Shown here piece after piece: positions 28,500 to 37,948 of a stretch of DNA of 64,000 nucleotides. Position numbers and translations under genes: made by a program. The DNA is taken from positions 92,019-156,018 of the forward strand of contig NZ_MZGX01000010.1 in NCBI RefSeq assembly GCF_002051585.1, in the 5' to 3' direction. Every line of letters starts with the position of its first letter. Position 1 is the stretch's first letter. The stretch is from Ruminiclostridium hungatei (GTDB lineage: Bacteria; Bacillota; Clostridia; Acetivibrionales; DSM-1351). The notes beneath the pieces were generated by a model that saw nothing but the letters and a program-made list of their open reading frames with translations, searched no databases and was not told where the DNA came from.

Positions 28500-30404
28500 A
28501 TGAAGAATACAATCAGAACAACAGCACAACAGGTTGAGCAGCTCACTGAATCCGTATTGACATATCAGGAACAAAAAAAATTGTCCTTACAGATTGGAAC
28601 CATGCTGGTTGCAGGCATAATATGGCTGGCTGGTATTGTTCATAGCCGTCTCTTTCCTGAATTTGAAAGTATCACCGGAATAATTATGTTTACCGGAGCA
28701 TTTATAGCCAGCTTTAATATTTTTGTAAATGCACTTAAAGGCTTTATTTGCAAAGAGCCGCAATATGTTATGGAACAACTGGTAAGTCTGGCGTTACTTG
28801 CCTCAATAGCAAAAGGTGATTATCAGATTGCAATATTGATTTCTCTTATAATGTCAGTGGTACATTTTCTTGAAGAAAGAAGTATTCTGGGGGCTAAATC
28901 GGCAATTGAAGGATTAAAAACCTTGCAGGCTACCGAAGCATGCCTTATAACTCAGGAGGGAGAGCATATTGTAAAGTCAGAGGAACTTCTGCCTGAAAAT
29001 ATAATCAGAATAAGGCCGGGAGAGATGATACCGGCAGACGGTGAAGTTGTTGAAGGACATTCTTCAATAGATCAAAGTTCTCTGACAGGCGAAACTGTTC
29101 CGGAAGATGTTTGCGTCGGAGGAAAGGTTTTTGCAGGCACAATAAATATTCATGGTACTCTCAAAGTAAAGGTTACAAAAAAAGTTAATGAAACCTCTTT
29201 GAGTAAGATTGTGGAATTATTAAAACAAACAGAACAATCCAAAACAGCCACAATGCGTATAATTGAGCGTTACTCGGCATATTATCTGCCTTTGATTGTA
29301 ATTATTGCATTTGGAGTTCTGTTTCTGACACAGGATATGAACAGAGTAATTGCCATATTTGTTGTTGCATGTCCCTGTGCTCAAATTCTGGTTAGTTCTA
29401 CAGCAATGATAGCATCACTGGCCGTAGCATCACGGAATGGTATTTTATTGAAGAATTCAAAGTTTCTCGAAGTACTTGGTGATGTTAAAACCGTAATATT
29501 TGACAAAACAGGGACGCTCACGGTTGGTCACCTGGATTTGATTGATATTATTCCCGCGGGGGAAATAAGCAATGAGGAGCTTTTAGGCTGCGCAGCATCA
29601 GCAGCATGGGCTTCCAATCATCCGGTTTCAAGAGCGATTGTCAGAGCAGCACAAAAGTTGACCTTTGAAAAGGTTGACACTATAAAGGAAAGTGCCGGTC
29701 TTGGTGTTACCGCAGAAAGCAGCAGGGGAAAGATTTATTTAGGCAATAGAAGCTGGTTTCAAAATATTGGTTTAATTCTTCCGGTTGAGCCGATTCATTA
29801 TGGGCCGGTAGTATGGGTTGCTCGTGAAAATATAGTTTTAGGGTATATCTTATTGGCAGACTATTTGCGTTTAGATGCTAAAGAAGCAATACAAGCAGTG
29901 CGGAAACAGGGAATAGAACGAATCGTTCTTGTCACAGGAGACCGTAAAGAAGCAGCAGATGCAATAAAAGCTGAGCTTTGTCTGGAGGAGGTATTCTCAA
30001 ACCGTTTACCGGCTGACAAACTTGAGATAGTCAAGAATGAAAAGCAACAAAATTCCATAACTATGGTAGTAGGTGATGGAATTAATGATGCACTTGCCTT
30101 ATCCGAGGCTGATGTTGGTGTGGCAATGGGAGCAATGGGCTCGGATATAGCTGTTCAAAGTGCGGATATAGCGCTTATGGGAAATGAACTTGAGAAAATA
30201 TCTTTTGTAATCGGCTTATCAAGGAAAACAAAAAGAATTATTTATCAGAATATAGTTATCGCTTCAGCTATCAGTGCCATAATGCTGCTATTTGCAGGGC
30301 TAGGAATAATAACGCCCTTGGCGGGCGCATTCTTTCATAATATTGGAGCCTTTTTAGTATTATTGAACAGTTCAAGACTATTAAAATTTGGCCAAAAGGT
30401 TTGA
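28500..30404 (+). CDS. P1B-type heavy-metal translocating ATPase
   Basis: 634 residues. Actuator TGET (SSLTGETVPEDV), metal-site helix FVVACPCAQILVSS (CPC), phosphorylation site DKTGTLT with Asp335, nucleotide-domain SNHPVSRAI (His-Pro motif of P1B pumps), hinge GDGINDALALSEADVGVAMG. No N-terminal HMA or Cys metal-binding domain is present. The last helices read HNIGAFLVLLNSSRLLKF, carrying a His-Asn and Asn-Ser in the membrane. CPC pumps export Cu, Zn/Cd or Mn; the metal is not decided. Lies 108 bases after the third SPFH gene, same direction; probably one operon. Confidence 0.92.
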   Translation: MKNTIRTTAQQVEQLTESVLTYQEQKKLSLQIGTMLVAGIIWLAGIVHSRLFPEFESITGIIMFTGAFIASFNIFVNALKGFICKEPQYVMEQLVSLALLASIAKGDYQIAILISLIMSVVHFLEERSILGAKSAIEGLKTLQATEACLITQEGEHIVKSEELLPENIIRIRPGEMIPADGEVVEGHSSIDQSSLTGETVPEDVCVGGKVFAGTINIHGTLKVKVTKKVNETSLSKIVELLKQTEQSKTATMRIIERYSAYYLPLIVIIAFGVLFLTQDMNRVIAIFVVACPCAQILVSSTAMIASLAVASRNGILLKNSKFLEVLGDVKTVIFDKTGTLTVGHLDLIDIIPAGEISNEELLGCAASAAWASNHPVSRAIVRAAQKLTFEKVDTIKESAGLGVTAESSRGKIYLGNRSWFQNIGLILPVEPIHYGPVVWVARENIVLGYILLADYLRLDAKEAIQAVRKQGIERIVLVTGDRKEAADAIKAELCLEEVFSNRLPADKLEIVKNEKQQNSITMVVGDGINDALALSEADVGVAMGAMGSDIAVQSADIALMGNELEKISFVIGLSRKTKRIIYQNIVIASAISAIMLLFAGLGIITPLAGAFFHNIGAFLVLLNSSRLLKFGQKV

Positions 30405-30412
30405 TACCGGCG

Positions 30413-31585
30413 TTATTCCTTAAGCTCACGGCCTTTGGGGTTTTTATCTCTGAAAGAAACTGAACATATGACAGTGGTAATTGGAATTGTAAGTAAAAGA
30501 CTCAAACTGCCAATAAGCGATTGCAAAAACTCGAATATTAATTCCTCTTTGTTTAAAAGGCTTAATAAAGAATAATCAGAACCGGCATAAATCAGTACAA
30601 CTATCAGTGAACTGCCGATATAGGCAAGTATCAGTGTATTTGTCATTGTCCCCATCATATCCTTGCCAATGGAAAAGCCGGATTTTAAAAGAGCCCCCGG
30701 TGTAGTACTGATATTATTCAGTTTAATTTCATATAAAGAGGAGGCTATGGACATGGATACATCCATAATTGCACCCAGTGCACCTATGGTTATCATGGAA
30801 AATATAATAGCTTTTACATCAAGATTATCAATACCAAATATATTGCCCAGCATATAGGTTTCGTCATTGATATAACCTGTCAGCAGCATCCATTTGTCCA
30901 TTAGAAATGTAACTGTTACTGAGATGGCGGCTCCTGTAAGACAACTGAATGCTGCAGCAGCACTTTTCCTGTTATAGCCGTATATAATTGCAAAGGTTGT
31001 AACAATAATATACAGACAGATGATACAGGATGAAAAGTAAATATTGTAGCCTCTGCCTATTGAAGGGATAAACACAAAAAAGATGGACAGGCATGTTGCA
31101 GCAAGTGAAATGATTGTTTTAATTCCCTTTATTCCACCCAGCAATATTATAAATCCTGCAAAAATGATTCCTAATATAACTATCTTATCAAAGCGGTAAT
31201 AATACTGAAAAAGAAATTCGTCATCCATGGGTAATAGTACTACCTTGTCACCGGGAGAAACCTGTACAATATTTTTATCAGTGCTGTTGATTATTTGTTT
31301 TGCATTTATTAAAGTATTGTTGTTGCTTTGAGTTTTATCTCCGAATGTTTCAGCTTTAAAATATATACATTTATTTAAAATATTCGAGGCATCTTCAGTT
31401 TCCTCGGTAATTTCATCAATGGATATTACTTCTGCAAAGACAAGATAATTCAATTCCTCCTCTCTTTCATAAGTTATTCCTCTCTGATAATGGTTATGAC
31501 ATACGTATCTATTCCCATAATAGATAAATAAAAAAGCTAATAATATAAATAATAAATAAGATATAATCTTAAGGATGCTTTTCAT
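30413..31585 (-). CDS. YibE/F-like membrane protein
   Basis: 390 residues: N-terminal TM helix (about 8-25), an extracytoplasmic part to about 133 with a GDKVVLLPMDDEF beta region, then about seven TM helices starting IVILGIIFAGFIILLGGIKG and including ALGAIMDVSMSIASSLYEI, the conserved YibE/F block. The family is of unknown function. It ends 8 bases from the convergent P-type ATPase, with no terminator between them. Confidence 0.88.
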   Translation of the reverse strand: MKSILKIISYLLFILLAFLFIYYGNRYVCHNHYQRGITYEREEELNYLVFAEVISIDEITEETEDASNILNKCIYFKAETFGDKTQSNNNTLINAKQIINSTDKNIVQVSPGDKVVLLPMDDEFLFQYYYRFDKIVILGIIFAGFIILLGGIKGIKTIISLAATCLSIFFVFIPSIGRGYNIYFSSCIICLYIIVTTFAIIYGYNRKSAAAAFSCLTGAAISVTVTFLMDKWMLLTGYINDETYMLGNIFGIDNLDVKAIIFSMITIGALGAIMDVSMSIASSLYEIKLNNISTTPGALLKSGFSIGKDMMGTMTNTLILAYIGSSLIVVLIYAGSDYSLLSLLNKEELIFEFLQSLIGSLSLLLTIPITTVICSVSFRDKNPKGRELKE

Positions 31586-31726
31586 ATAAATCTTTGTCTC
31601 CTTGGTATTTCAGTAAATGATGAACTGTCTTAATAATTTTATTATTAACATATGCAAGTGTTCTTTTGGCGTAGTACAAACAATTAGTTTTTCTGAATAT
31701 TTCCGCTCCTGCAAAGGGCAAAAATA

Positions 31727-31783
31727 CACCTTGAAGAAAGCGGGAAGTATTTGTATTCAATACTCCCGGCTTTCTTCAAGGTG
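31727..31783 (-). terminator. Long hairpin terminator of feoAB
   Basis: 25-bp arms (31727-31751 and 31759-31783), differing only around GCGGGAAG versus the complement of CTCCCGGC. Read leftward it ends in GGTG followed by TATTTTT, so it can terminate the feo transcript. Unusually long for a simple terminator. The gap to the yibE/F-like start holds nothing else recognised. Confidence 0.75.
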
Positions 31784-31826
31784 ATGATTTAAATAAATAT
31801 ACCGGAATAAAGGCAACCTGGATAAT

Positions 31827-33977
31827 CTAAACCAAGCCCAAAAGACGTGCAGTACTGGCAACCACAAAACATACCAGGATTCCTGCTGCGGTGGGGATGG
31901 CAAAAGCGGCAAGAGTCCAGCCGAGACTTTGAGTTTCCTTTTTTATTGTCCACAAAGTTGTTCCGCAGGGGAAATGCATAAGGGAAAACAGCATCACGCA
32001 AATGCCTGTGAGCCAGGTCCAGCCCTGGGCGACAAGGAGTTGTCTCAGGTCGGAAAGCTGATCCAGCTCCATTAAGGACCCGGAGGCCATATAGCTCATA
32101 ATAAGGATGGGGATGACAATTTCATTGGCCGGCAAGCCAAGCACGAAAGCCATCAGTATATATCCATCCAAGCCCAGAAGCCTTGCAAAGGGATCAAGAA
32201 AGTTTGCCGCATGTGTGAGGAGACTCATATCTCCGACAGTAATATTAGCCAGTATCCAGATAACAAGACCTGCCGGTGCTGCTATCAGCACTGCACGGCC
32301 CAAAACAAACAGCGTCCTGTCCAGTATGGAGCGTATTATAATGCGACCCACCTGGGGTTTCCTGTAGGGTGGCAGCTCAAGAGTGAAGGAAGACGGAAGG
32401 CCTTTTAATATTGTTTTGGAGATAAGTTTTGAGACCAACAGTGTCATGAGGATTCCAAGCAAGACTATTGCTGTAAGGGCGAGGGTGGAGGCGATAGAAT
32501 TAAAAGCACCGCCCGCTGTTCCGCCGATAAAAATGGTGCCGATTGCAATAAGGGTTGGAAAACGTCCGTTACAGGGTACAAATACATTTGTAAGGATTGC
32601 TATTAACCGTTCCCTGGGAGAGTCGATAATCCTGCAGCCTATTACACCGGCAGCATTGCAGCCGAAGCCCATGCACATGGTTAACGCCTGCTTTCCATGA
32701 GCGCAGGCCTTCTTAAAAAAATTATCCAGATTAAAGGCAACCCTGGGAAGATACCCCAAGTCCTCTAAAAGAGTAAACAATGGGAAAAATATAGCCATTG
32801 GAGGAAGCATAACGGATATCACCCAGGCCAGTGTGCGGTAAATTCCAAGAATCACTATTCCATGAAGCCATTGTGGAGCACCTGCCCATATAAAGAAGGA
32901 GGTAAGCTTTCCTTCAATAAGGGAAAAAAGGTCTGAAAGCAGGCCGGAAGGCACATTCGCCCCCGCTATGGTAAGCCAGAAGATTACTGCCAGCAGGCAC
33001 AGCATAATTGGTATTCCAAAGACCCTGGAGATAAGAATACTGTCAAGCCTTCTATCAGTACTGTTATACTGCATATTTGTGCAGGTAACTGTTTCCTTTG
33101 TGATTTCCTCAGCAGCAGTTACGATACTGGATACGATTTTATCTCTTAAACAGTCAGCCTTTATACCATTTTCAGCCAAATGTTCTTTTGCCAGTAATAA
33201 AAGCTCCCGCAGCTCCAGGTTATCCATAAGGTTAAAGCCCAGATGTTTGTCCAGTAGCGCCAGCATAGCCGCATCTCCGTCCAAAAGCTTAAGTGCAGCC
33301 CAGCGGTTATTTATTTTCCCGGCTGCAAGTTTACATATTATTGGCTGAAGCATAGCTATGGACTCTTCAATTACCGGGTCATAGGTAATTTGCACAGGGG
33401 CAGCCGGTATATCTCCGTTTGCCACGTCATATACCGCATCCATTAATTTTTCAAGGCCTTTACAACTCCGGGCATTTGTGGGTATGACAGGGACACCCAG
33501 GAGAATTGAAAGCTTGTCAAAATCAATGCTTATTTTCTTTCGGGCAGCTTCATCTATGAGATTTACACAGACTACAGCCCTGTGTGTAATCTCAAGGGTC
33601 TGTAGCACCAGATTCAGGTTTCTTTCAAGACAGGTGGCATCTGCTACCACAACTGTTGCAGCAGGAGCGCCAAAGCAAATAAAATCTCTTGCTATTTCCT
33701 CTTCACAGGAATTTGCCATTAAGGAATATGTACCGGGAATGTCAACCATTATAAAGTTCTTATCCTTATGCTTGTATTTTCCCTGAGCATTGGAGACTGT
33801 TTTTCCCGGCCAGTTGCCCGTATGCTGGTTAAGGCCGGTCAGGCTGTTGAACACGGTACTCTTGCCTACATTGGGATTGCCGGCCAGAGCAATCACTTTA
33901 TCCTCAGAAAATAAGCTGTGGCCGGTAAAATCATTTACCAGCACGCCTGTGCCTGTGGAGCGGCTTGTTAAATCCAT
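31827..33977 (-). CDS. feoB: Ferrous iron transporter FeoB
   Basis: Main Fe(II) importer, 716 residues. N-terminal G domain: G1 GNPNVGKST (33-41), G3 DIPGTYSL, and G4 in variant form NLIDEA. The membrane part has two Gate repeats; the conserved FKKACAHGKQALTMCMGFGCNAAGV is visible, with paired Cys thought to handle iron. GGAGG precedes the ATG. feoA lies 89 bases upstream on the same strand. Confidence 0.97.
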   Translation of the reverse strand: MDLTSRSTGTGVLVNDFTGHSLFSEDKVIALAGNPNVGKSTVFNSLTGLNQHTGNWPGKTVSNAQGKYKHKDKNFIMVDIPGTYSLMANSCEEEIARDFICFGAPAATVVVADATCLERNLNLVLQTLEITHRAVVCVNLIDEAARKKISIDFDKLSILLGVPVIPTNARSCKGLEKLMDAVYDVANGDIPAAPVQITYDPVIEESIAMLQPIICKLAAGKINNRWAALKLLDGDAAMLALLDKHLGFNLMDNLELRELLLLAKEHLAENGIKADCLRDKIVSSIVTAAEEITKETVTCTNMQYNSTDRRLDSILISRVFGIPIMLCLLAVIFWLTIAGANVPSGLLSDLFSLIEGKLTSFFIWAGAPQWLHGIVILGIYRTLAWVISVMLPPMAIFFPLFTLLEDLGYLPRVAFNLDNFFKKACAHGKQALTMCMGFGCNAAGVIGCRIIDSPRERLIAILTNVFVPCNGRFPTLIAIGTIFIGGTAGGAFNSIASTLALTAIVLLGILMTLLVSKLISKTILKGLPSSFTLELPPYRKPQVGRIIIRSILDRTLFVLGRAVLIAAPAGLVIWILANITVGDMSLLTHAANFLDPFARLLGLDGYILMAFVLGLPANEIVIPILIMSYMASGSLMELDQLSDLRQLLVAQGWTWLTGICVMLFSLMHFPCGTTLWTIKKETQSLGWTLAAFAIPTAAGILVCFVVASTARLLGLV

Positions 33978-34066
33978 GAAAAAACCTCCTTGTTCAATTA
34001 GTTTTACAAAATTAAAAAGAATTTAACTACGGGCCAAAGCCCTTGGAAAGTATGGCTGAAACCTGT

Positions 34067-34306
34067 TCAGGTGATTTCAACCAGTATTTTGGACGATTCC
34101 TCAGAGCGGAGAGCTATCACCGCACCGCGGATATGATATGCAACAGGATCACCCAAGGGACTTTTTTGAAGTGCGACCACCTCAGTGTCTGCTATTAAGC
34201 CTAAATCCAGCATTCTTCTGCGGATGGCCCCCTGGGAAGTGAGCATTTTTACCCTCCCTTTCTTTCCCACAGGAAGATAATTTAATTGTATGAAATTATT
34301 GTCCAT
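34067..34306 (-). CDS. feoA: Ferrous iron transport protein A
   Basis: 79-residue SH3-like cytoplasmic protein that assists FeoB: LPVGKKGRVKMLTSQGAIRRRMLDLGLI near the start, then SPLGDPVAYHIRGAVIALRSEE, the FeoA pattern. AGGAGG sits before ATG. Gives the usual feoA-feoB order. No convincing Fur box was found upstream; the region carries a family 1 repeat. Confidence 0.95.
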   Translation of the reverse strand: MDNNFIQLNYLPVGKKGRVKMLTSQGAIRRRMLDLGLIADTEVVALQKSPLGDPVAYHIRGAVIALRSEESSKILVEIT

Positions 34307-34423
34307 AACCCAAACCTCCTGAAAACTTATGTTAACTATTTATTTTACCTGTTTAAGACGGGAGCAAAACTGTTTCCCTACACTAACATATGTAAAATGC
34401 AGTTGAAATGTTACGCAGATAAT

Positions 34424-34566
34424 TTAACCTGCAGTGCTAATTAAAAAGGTGGTAAACAGTCAGAAGGTATTGCTCGCTCCCGTACGGGCTTCAAATAAAA
34501 GCTTTTAATCATGCTGCGCATTTCTTTAAAGTCGTCCTCCCGGGACTTGCGACCTTGTCTGTTAAT
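34424..34566. repeat. Inverted-repeat element, family 1 copy 3
   Basis: About 143 bases upstream of feoA. Left end AGTGCTAATTAAAAAGGTGG matches copy 1 (TGTGCTAGTTAAAAATGTGA), the following AAACAG and CTTCAAATAAAAG match too, and the core TTTAATCATGCTGCGCATTTC plus AAAGTCGTCCTCCCG is nearly identical. Right end decayed. It shows the uninterrupted form of the middle, which defines the nested insertion in copy 1. Confidence 0.72.
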
Positions 34567-34691
34567 GAAACTTCAAATTACTGTAACAAAATTTCTTCAT
34601 GAGCCATAACTTATTAATAAATGCAAAAAAGTTATTGTTTGCAGTATTAAGCATGCCCGGTTGTGAAAATAAGGAGGGGGAGGAAAGCCCT

Positions 34692-35699
34692 TTGTGTAAA
34701 CCGCTGGTTACGGTAGGAATCATTAATTACAATTGTATAAAGTACCTGGAAAACTGCGTTGCTTCATACCTTAGGCAGTCCTACGGGAAACTGGAGATAA
34801 TCATTGTGGACGACTGCTCCGCGGATGGTTCCGTGGAAGTATTAAGAGAACTGGAAAGGAACAATGAAAATATACGCTGCATCTTCCATGATATAAACAG
34901 CGGAGGCCCCTCGGCTGCTATCCGGGAAGTGATAGAGCAAGCCAAGGGCAAGTATTTTCAATGGATAGCATCGGATGACTATGCAGAGGAAAACGCCATA
35001 GAAAGCTTTGTGGACAATCTGGAAAAAACCAATAATGATTATGTATACTGCAATTTCAAAATAATTGATGAGAGCAACAAGGTCACGGCATATTGGAGGT
35101 ATACCCTCCCCAGTCTTGAGGAACTGGTTCTTAAGATATTTTCAAACGCTTCGGGAATCATGCCAATGAATGGCTTGTACAGACTGGATTTTTTCAGAAG
35201 CACAGGCATAACCTGGAGTGTTTACAGGAATAATGACCATTCAAGTGATACCATCAATTCTCTTTACTTTGTCAAAAACGGAATGAAATACGGCTTTATC
35301 AATGAAGCCCTTATAAACTACAGGCTGCATCAGAACAACTGCTCCCACAATATAGAAGCAAGGCTCAATACTTCCCTGATGGTTTATGACTATATCATTA
35401 AGAATTTCAGCGAGGAGAGTTATTTTCCTGCCGTTGACTGGAAGGGCGCTGCTCACAGGGAACAGTTGAAAAGCTACACTATCGCTTCATATTTCTACTC
35501 TAAAATAACCGGATATATGAGCCTGAAGGGTATTCCTCCACATTTGAAATACACTGTCACTCAGGCCGGCCTGAAGGAATGTGTCCGATGCTTTATGGAG
35601 GAGGGAACACGTTATATCCGGCTGGGACTTGAACAGGGAGGCCCATACAAAGATGACCTGCTTGCCCTGGAAGACAAGTATAATAAGCTTTTTATATAA
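34692..35699 (+). CDS. Family 2 glycosyltransferase
   Basis: GT-A fold enzyme moving a sugar from a nucleotide donor: PLVTVGIINYNCIKYLENCVAS at the start, DDCSADGS, and the metal/donor motif WIASDDYAEEN. Start set at TTG 34692, eight bases behind GGAGGGGGAGG, which puts the first strand at residue 4 as usual; ATG 34599 lacks a ribosome site and would add 31 residues foreign to the family. 335 residues. First of a five- or six-gene glycan cluster. Confidence 0.87.
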   Translation: MCKPLVTVGIINYNCIKYLENCVASYLRQSYGKLEIIIVDDCSADGSVEVLRELERNNENIRCIFHDINSGGPSAAIREVIEQAKGKYFQWIASDDYAEENAIESFVDNLEKTNNDYVYCNFKIIDESNKVTAYWRYTLPSLEELVLKIFSNASGIMPMNGLYRLDFFRSTGITWSVYRNNDHSSDTINSLYFVKNGMKYGFINEALINYRLHQNNCSHNIEARLNTSLMVYDYIIKNFSEESYFPAVDWKGAAHREQLKSYTIASYFYSKITGYMSLKGIPPHLKYTVTQAGLKECVRCFMEEGTRYIRLGLEQGGPYKDDLLALEDKYNKLFI

Positions 35700-35720
35700 A
35701 GACATGAAGGGATATTGTAT

Positions 35721-36797
35721 ATGATGAAACAGGTTTGCGGCATTAACCTTGAACAAAAGGACATAAACCGTACGGAATTCATTTCTTCCCTGAAAGGCAG
35801 AAAAATCGCCTTGTACGGTGCAGGCGGCATAGGCTGCGTTACATGCGGTATTTTAAAGGAAAAAGGGTGCGGGGTTCAATGCTTTGTTGATGATGACAGG
35901 GCCAAGCAGGGTACTTATGTGGATGGAATAAAGGTGGAGCACCCGGACATTCTCAGCCAGGAGGACGGATTTATCATTCTCATATGCCTGCCCAACCCCA
36001 TGGAGGTATATCACAGGCTTTTAAGCCGCGGCTGCGGGAATGTTCAATATTATCCTGTGATGATGGTGGAAAGGGATTTTTATAATGCAGCCCTCCTTGA
36101 AAATGACCGTGAAAAAATTGAAAGGGTTTATGGACTTCTGTCAGATGATTTTTCAAGGACTGTGTTCACAAATATATTGAAGCACAGGGCCACCATGGAT
36201 TTTTCCTGCCTGGACGGCATCCTAAGCCCGAAGCAGTATTTCCCCACGGATTTATTTACCCTTGACCGGTGTGAATGCTTTGTGGACGGAGGAGTCTACA
36301 ACGGAGAGACAATAGCTGATTTTATCAGCATTACCGAAAACAGCTTCAGCCATATATACGGCTTTGAACCTGACCGGCAGAATTACGAGAAGTTTGCCCC
36401 CCGAGTCACAAGCCTTTCTCCTGAACGCATCAGCCTTTACAATATGGGGCTTTACTCAATAAACGGCGAAAGCAGCTTTAACGGCAACGGAAGCAGTTCC
36501 TCCTCCATATGCGATACCGGCAGGGATAAGGTAATGCTGGCAAAATTGGACGATGTGGTGGGCGAGCATATTCCCACATATATAAAACTTGATATTGAAG
36601 GTGCGGAAGAGGAGGCCCTCTACGGAATGAAAAACACCATAGAAAAGCACCGTCCCAAGCTGGCCATATCCATTTATCATAAAGCAGCCGACCTATGGGA
36701 GCTGCCGCTGCTGCTGCATTCGCTGGAGACTTCCTACAGGCTTTATATAAGACATTATTCAAATGGCTTGCATGAAACGGTTTGCTATGCCCTGTAA
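35721..36797 (+). CDS. FkbM-family methyltransferase with N-terminal nucleotide-binding domain
   Basis: 358 residues in two parts. Residues about 25-115 form a Rossmann-like domain (RKIALYGAGGIGCVTCGIL, then CFVDDDRAKQG), as in PglD-type and other sugar-modifying proteins. Residues about 190-350 form an FkbM SAM methyltransferase: CFVDGGVYNGETIADF, YGFEPDRQNYEKF, LDDVVGEHIPTYIKLDIEGAEEEAL. It likely methylates a sugar hydroxyl in the glycan made here. ATG 35721 follows AAGGGA; the gene starts 22 bases after the transferase. Confidence 0.87.
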   Translation: MMKQVCGINLEQKDINRTEFISSLKGRKIALYGAGGIGCVTCGILKEKGCGVQCFVDDDRAKQGTYVDGIKVEHPDILSQEDGFIILICLPNPMEVYHRLLSRGCGNVQYYPVMMVERDFYNAALLENDREKIERVYGLLSDDFSRTVFTNILKHRATMDFSCLDGILSPKQYFPTDLFTLDRCECFVDGGVYNGETIADFISITENSFSHIYGFEPDRQNYEKFAPRVTSLSPERISLYNMGLYSINGESSFNGNGSSSSSICDTGRDKVMLAKLDDVVGEHIPTYIKLDIEGAEEEALYGMKNTIEKHRPKLAISIYHKAADLWELPLLLHSLETSYRLYIRHYSNGLHETVCYAL

Positions 36798-36847
36798 GCT
36801 TTTTATGCCCGTTTGTATCGCTGTATGGCAGCGGGATAGGAGATTTT

Positions 36848-37948
36848 ATGTTTACTGACAAAACATTGCTTATCACAGGCGGAACAGGGTCCTTCGGAAA
36901 TGCCGTCCTCAATAGATTTATAAACACCGGTATAAAGGAAATCAGAATATACAGCCGTGATGAAAAGAAGCAGGATGATATGCGGAGAGAGCTCAACAAC
37001 GATAAAATAAAATTTTATATTGGAGATGTGAGGGATTACCGTTCATTATACGGTGCTCTCAAGGGTGCGGACTTTGTTTTTCACGCGGCGGCGCTGAAAC
37101 AGGTGCCTTCCTGTGAGTTTTACCCCATGGAGGCGGTCAGGACAAATATCCTGGGCACGGAAAATCTTCTGAAGGCGGCTGTTGAAAACAAGGTAAAAAA
37201 GGTCATTGTCCTGAGCACCGATAAAGCCGTCTATCCCATTAATGCCATGGGGATGTCCAAGGCACTGCTGGAAAAGGTTATGGTGGCGGCCTCCAGAAAC
37301 CTGAGCGGGGAGGAGACGGTTTTTTGCGGTACCAGGTACGGAAATGTCATGGCTTCCAGAGGTTCGGTAATTCCGCTGTTTATCCAGCAGATAGCCGAAG
37401 GCCTGCCTGTAACCGTTACCGATCCTGATATGACAAGGTTCATGATGTCACTTGAAAACGCCATCGATTTGGTGCTTTACGCCTTTAATAACGGGAAGCC
37501 AGGGGATATATTCGTACAAAAGGCACCGGCAGCAACAATACTGGACTTGGCTGCTGCCTTGAAGGAAATCTTCGGAGCGGGCAATGAAATCAAGGTTATT
37601 GGTACAAGGCATGGAGAAAAGCTGTACGAAACGCTTTTAACCCGTGAAGAGATGGCCATAGCGGAAGACCTGGGAGATTACTACAGGATCCCGGCGGACA
37701 ACAGGGACTTGAATTACGACAAATATATCAGTTGCGGCAAAAGTGCCATATCGGCCTTAAGCGACTACAACTCCCACAATACCAGAAGGCTGGACGCCGG
37801 CGAATTGAAGAAGCTGCTCCGGAGTCTGGACTATGTGCAGAGAGAACTGAAAAAAAAGTCAAAGGAGCTCAGCCATGTTGAAGGTAATGACCATAGTGGG
37901 GACCAGACCGGAAATCATCAAATTGAGCAGGGTAATCCACAAGCTTGA
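36848..37948 (+). CDS. UDP-GlcNAc 4,6-dehydratase, inverting type (CapE/FnlA/WbjB-like)
   Basis: SDR enzyme, first step from UDP-GlcNAc toward 2-acetamido-2,6-dideoxy-L-sugars. Motif TGGTGSFG at 10-17, HAAALKQVPSCEFYPMEA, and LSTDKAVYPINAMGMSKALLEKV, nearly the spelling of CapE. Start ATG 36848, right after AGGAG; the frame continues upstream without sense. 366 residues. Its last 24 codons overlap the next gene by 74 bases in another frame, and that tail (rich in Gly, His, Gln) looks unlike the family, whose end is near YVQRELKK. Confidence 0.88.
   Translation: MFTDKTLLITGGTGSFGNAVLNRFINTGIKEIRIYSRDEKKQDDMRRELNNDKIKFYIGDVRDYRSLYGALKGADFVFHAAALKQVPSCEFYPMEAVRTNILGTENLLKAAVENKVKKVIVLSTDKAVYPINAMGMSKALLEKVMVAASRNLSGEETVFCGTRYGNVMASRGSVIPLFIQQIAEGLPVTVTDPDMTRFMMSLENAIDLVLYAFNNGKPGDIFVQKAPAATILDLAAALKEIFGAGNEIKVIGTRHGEKLYETLLTREEMAIAEDLGDYYRIPADNRDLNYDKYISCGKSAISALSDYNSHNTRRLDAGELKKLLRSLDYVQRELKKKSKELSHVEGNDHSGDQTGNHQIEQGNPQA

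Noticed and set aside
31569..31760. 63-codon frame upstream of the yibE/F-like gene
   Set aside because: It overlaps the start of that gene and the long hairpin arm, and shows no family pattern or ribosome site.
34307..34423. Fur box upstream of feoA
   Set aside because: A/T-rich sequence without a convincing 19-bp inverted repeat of the Fur type.
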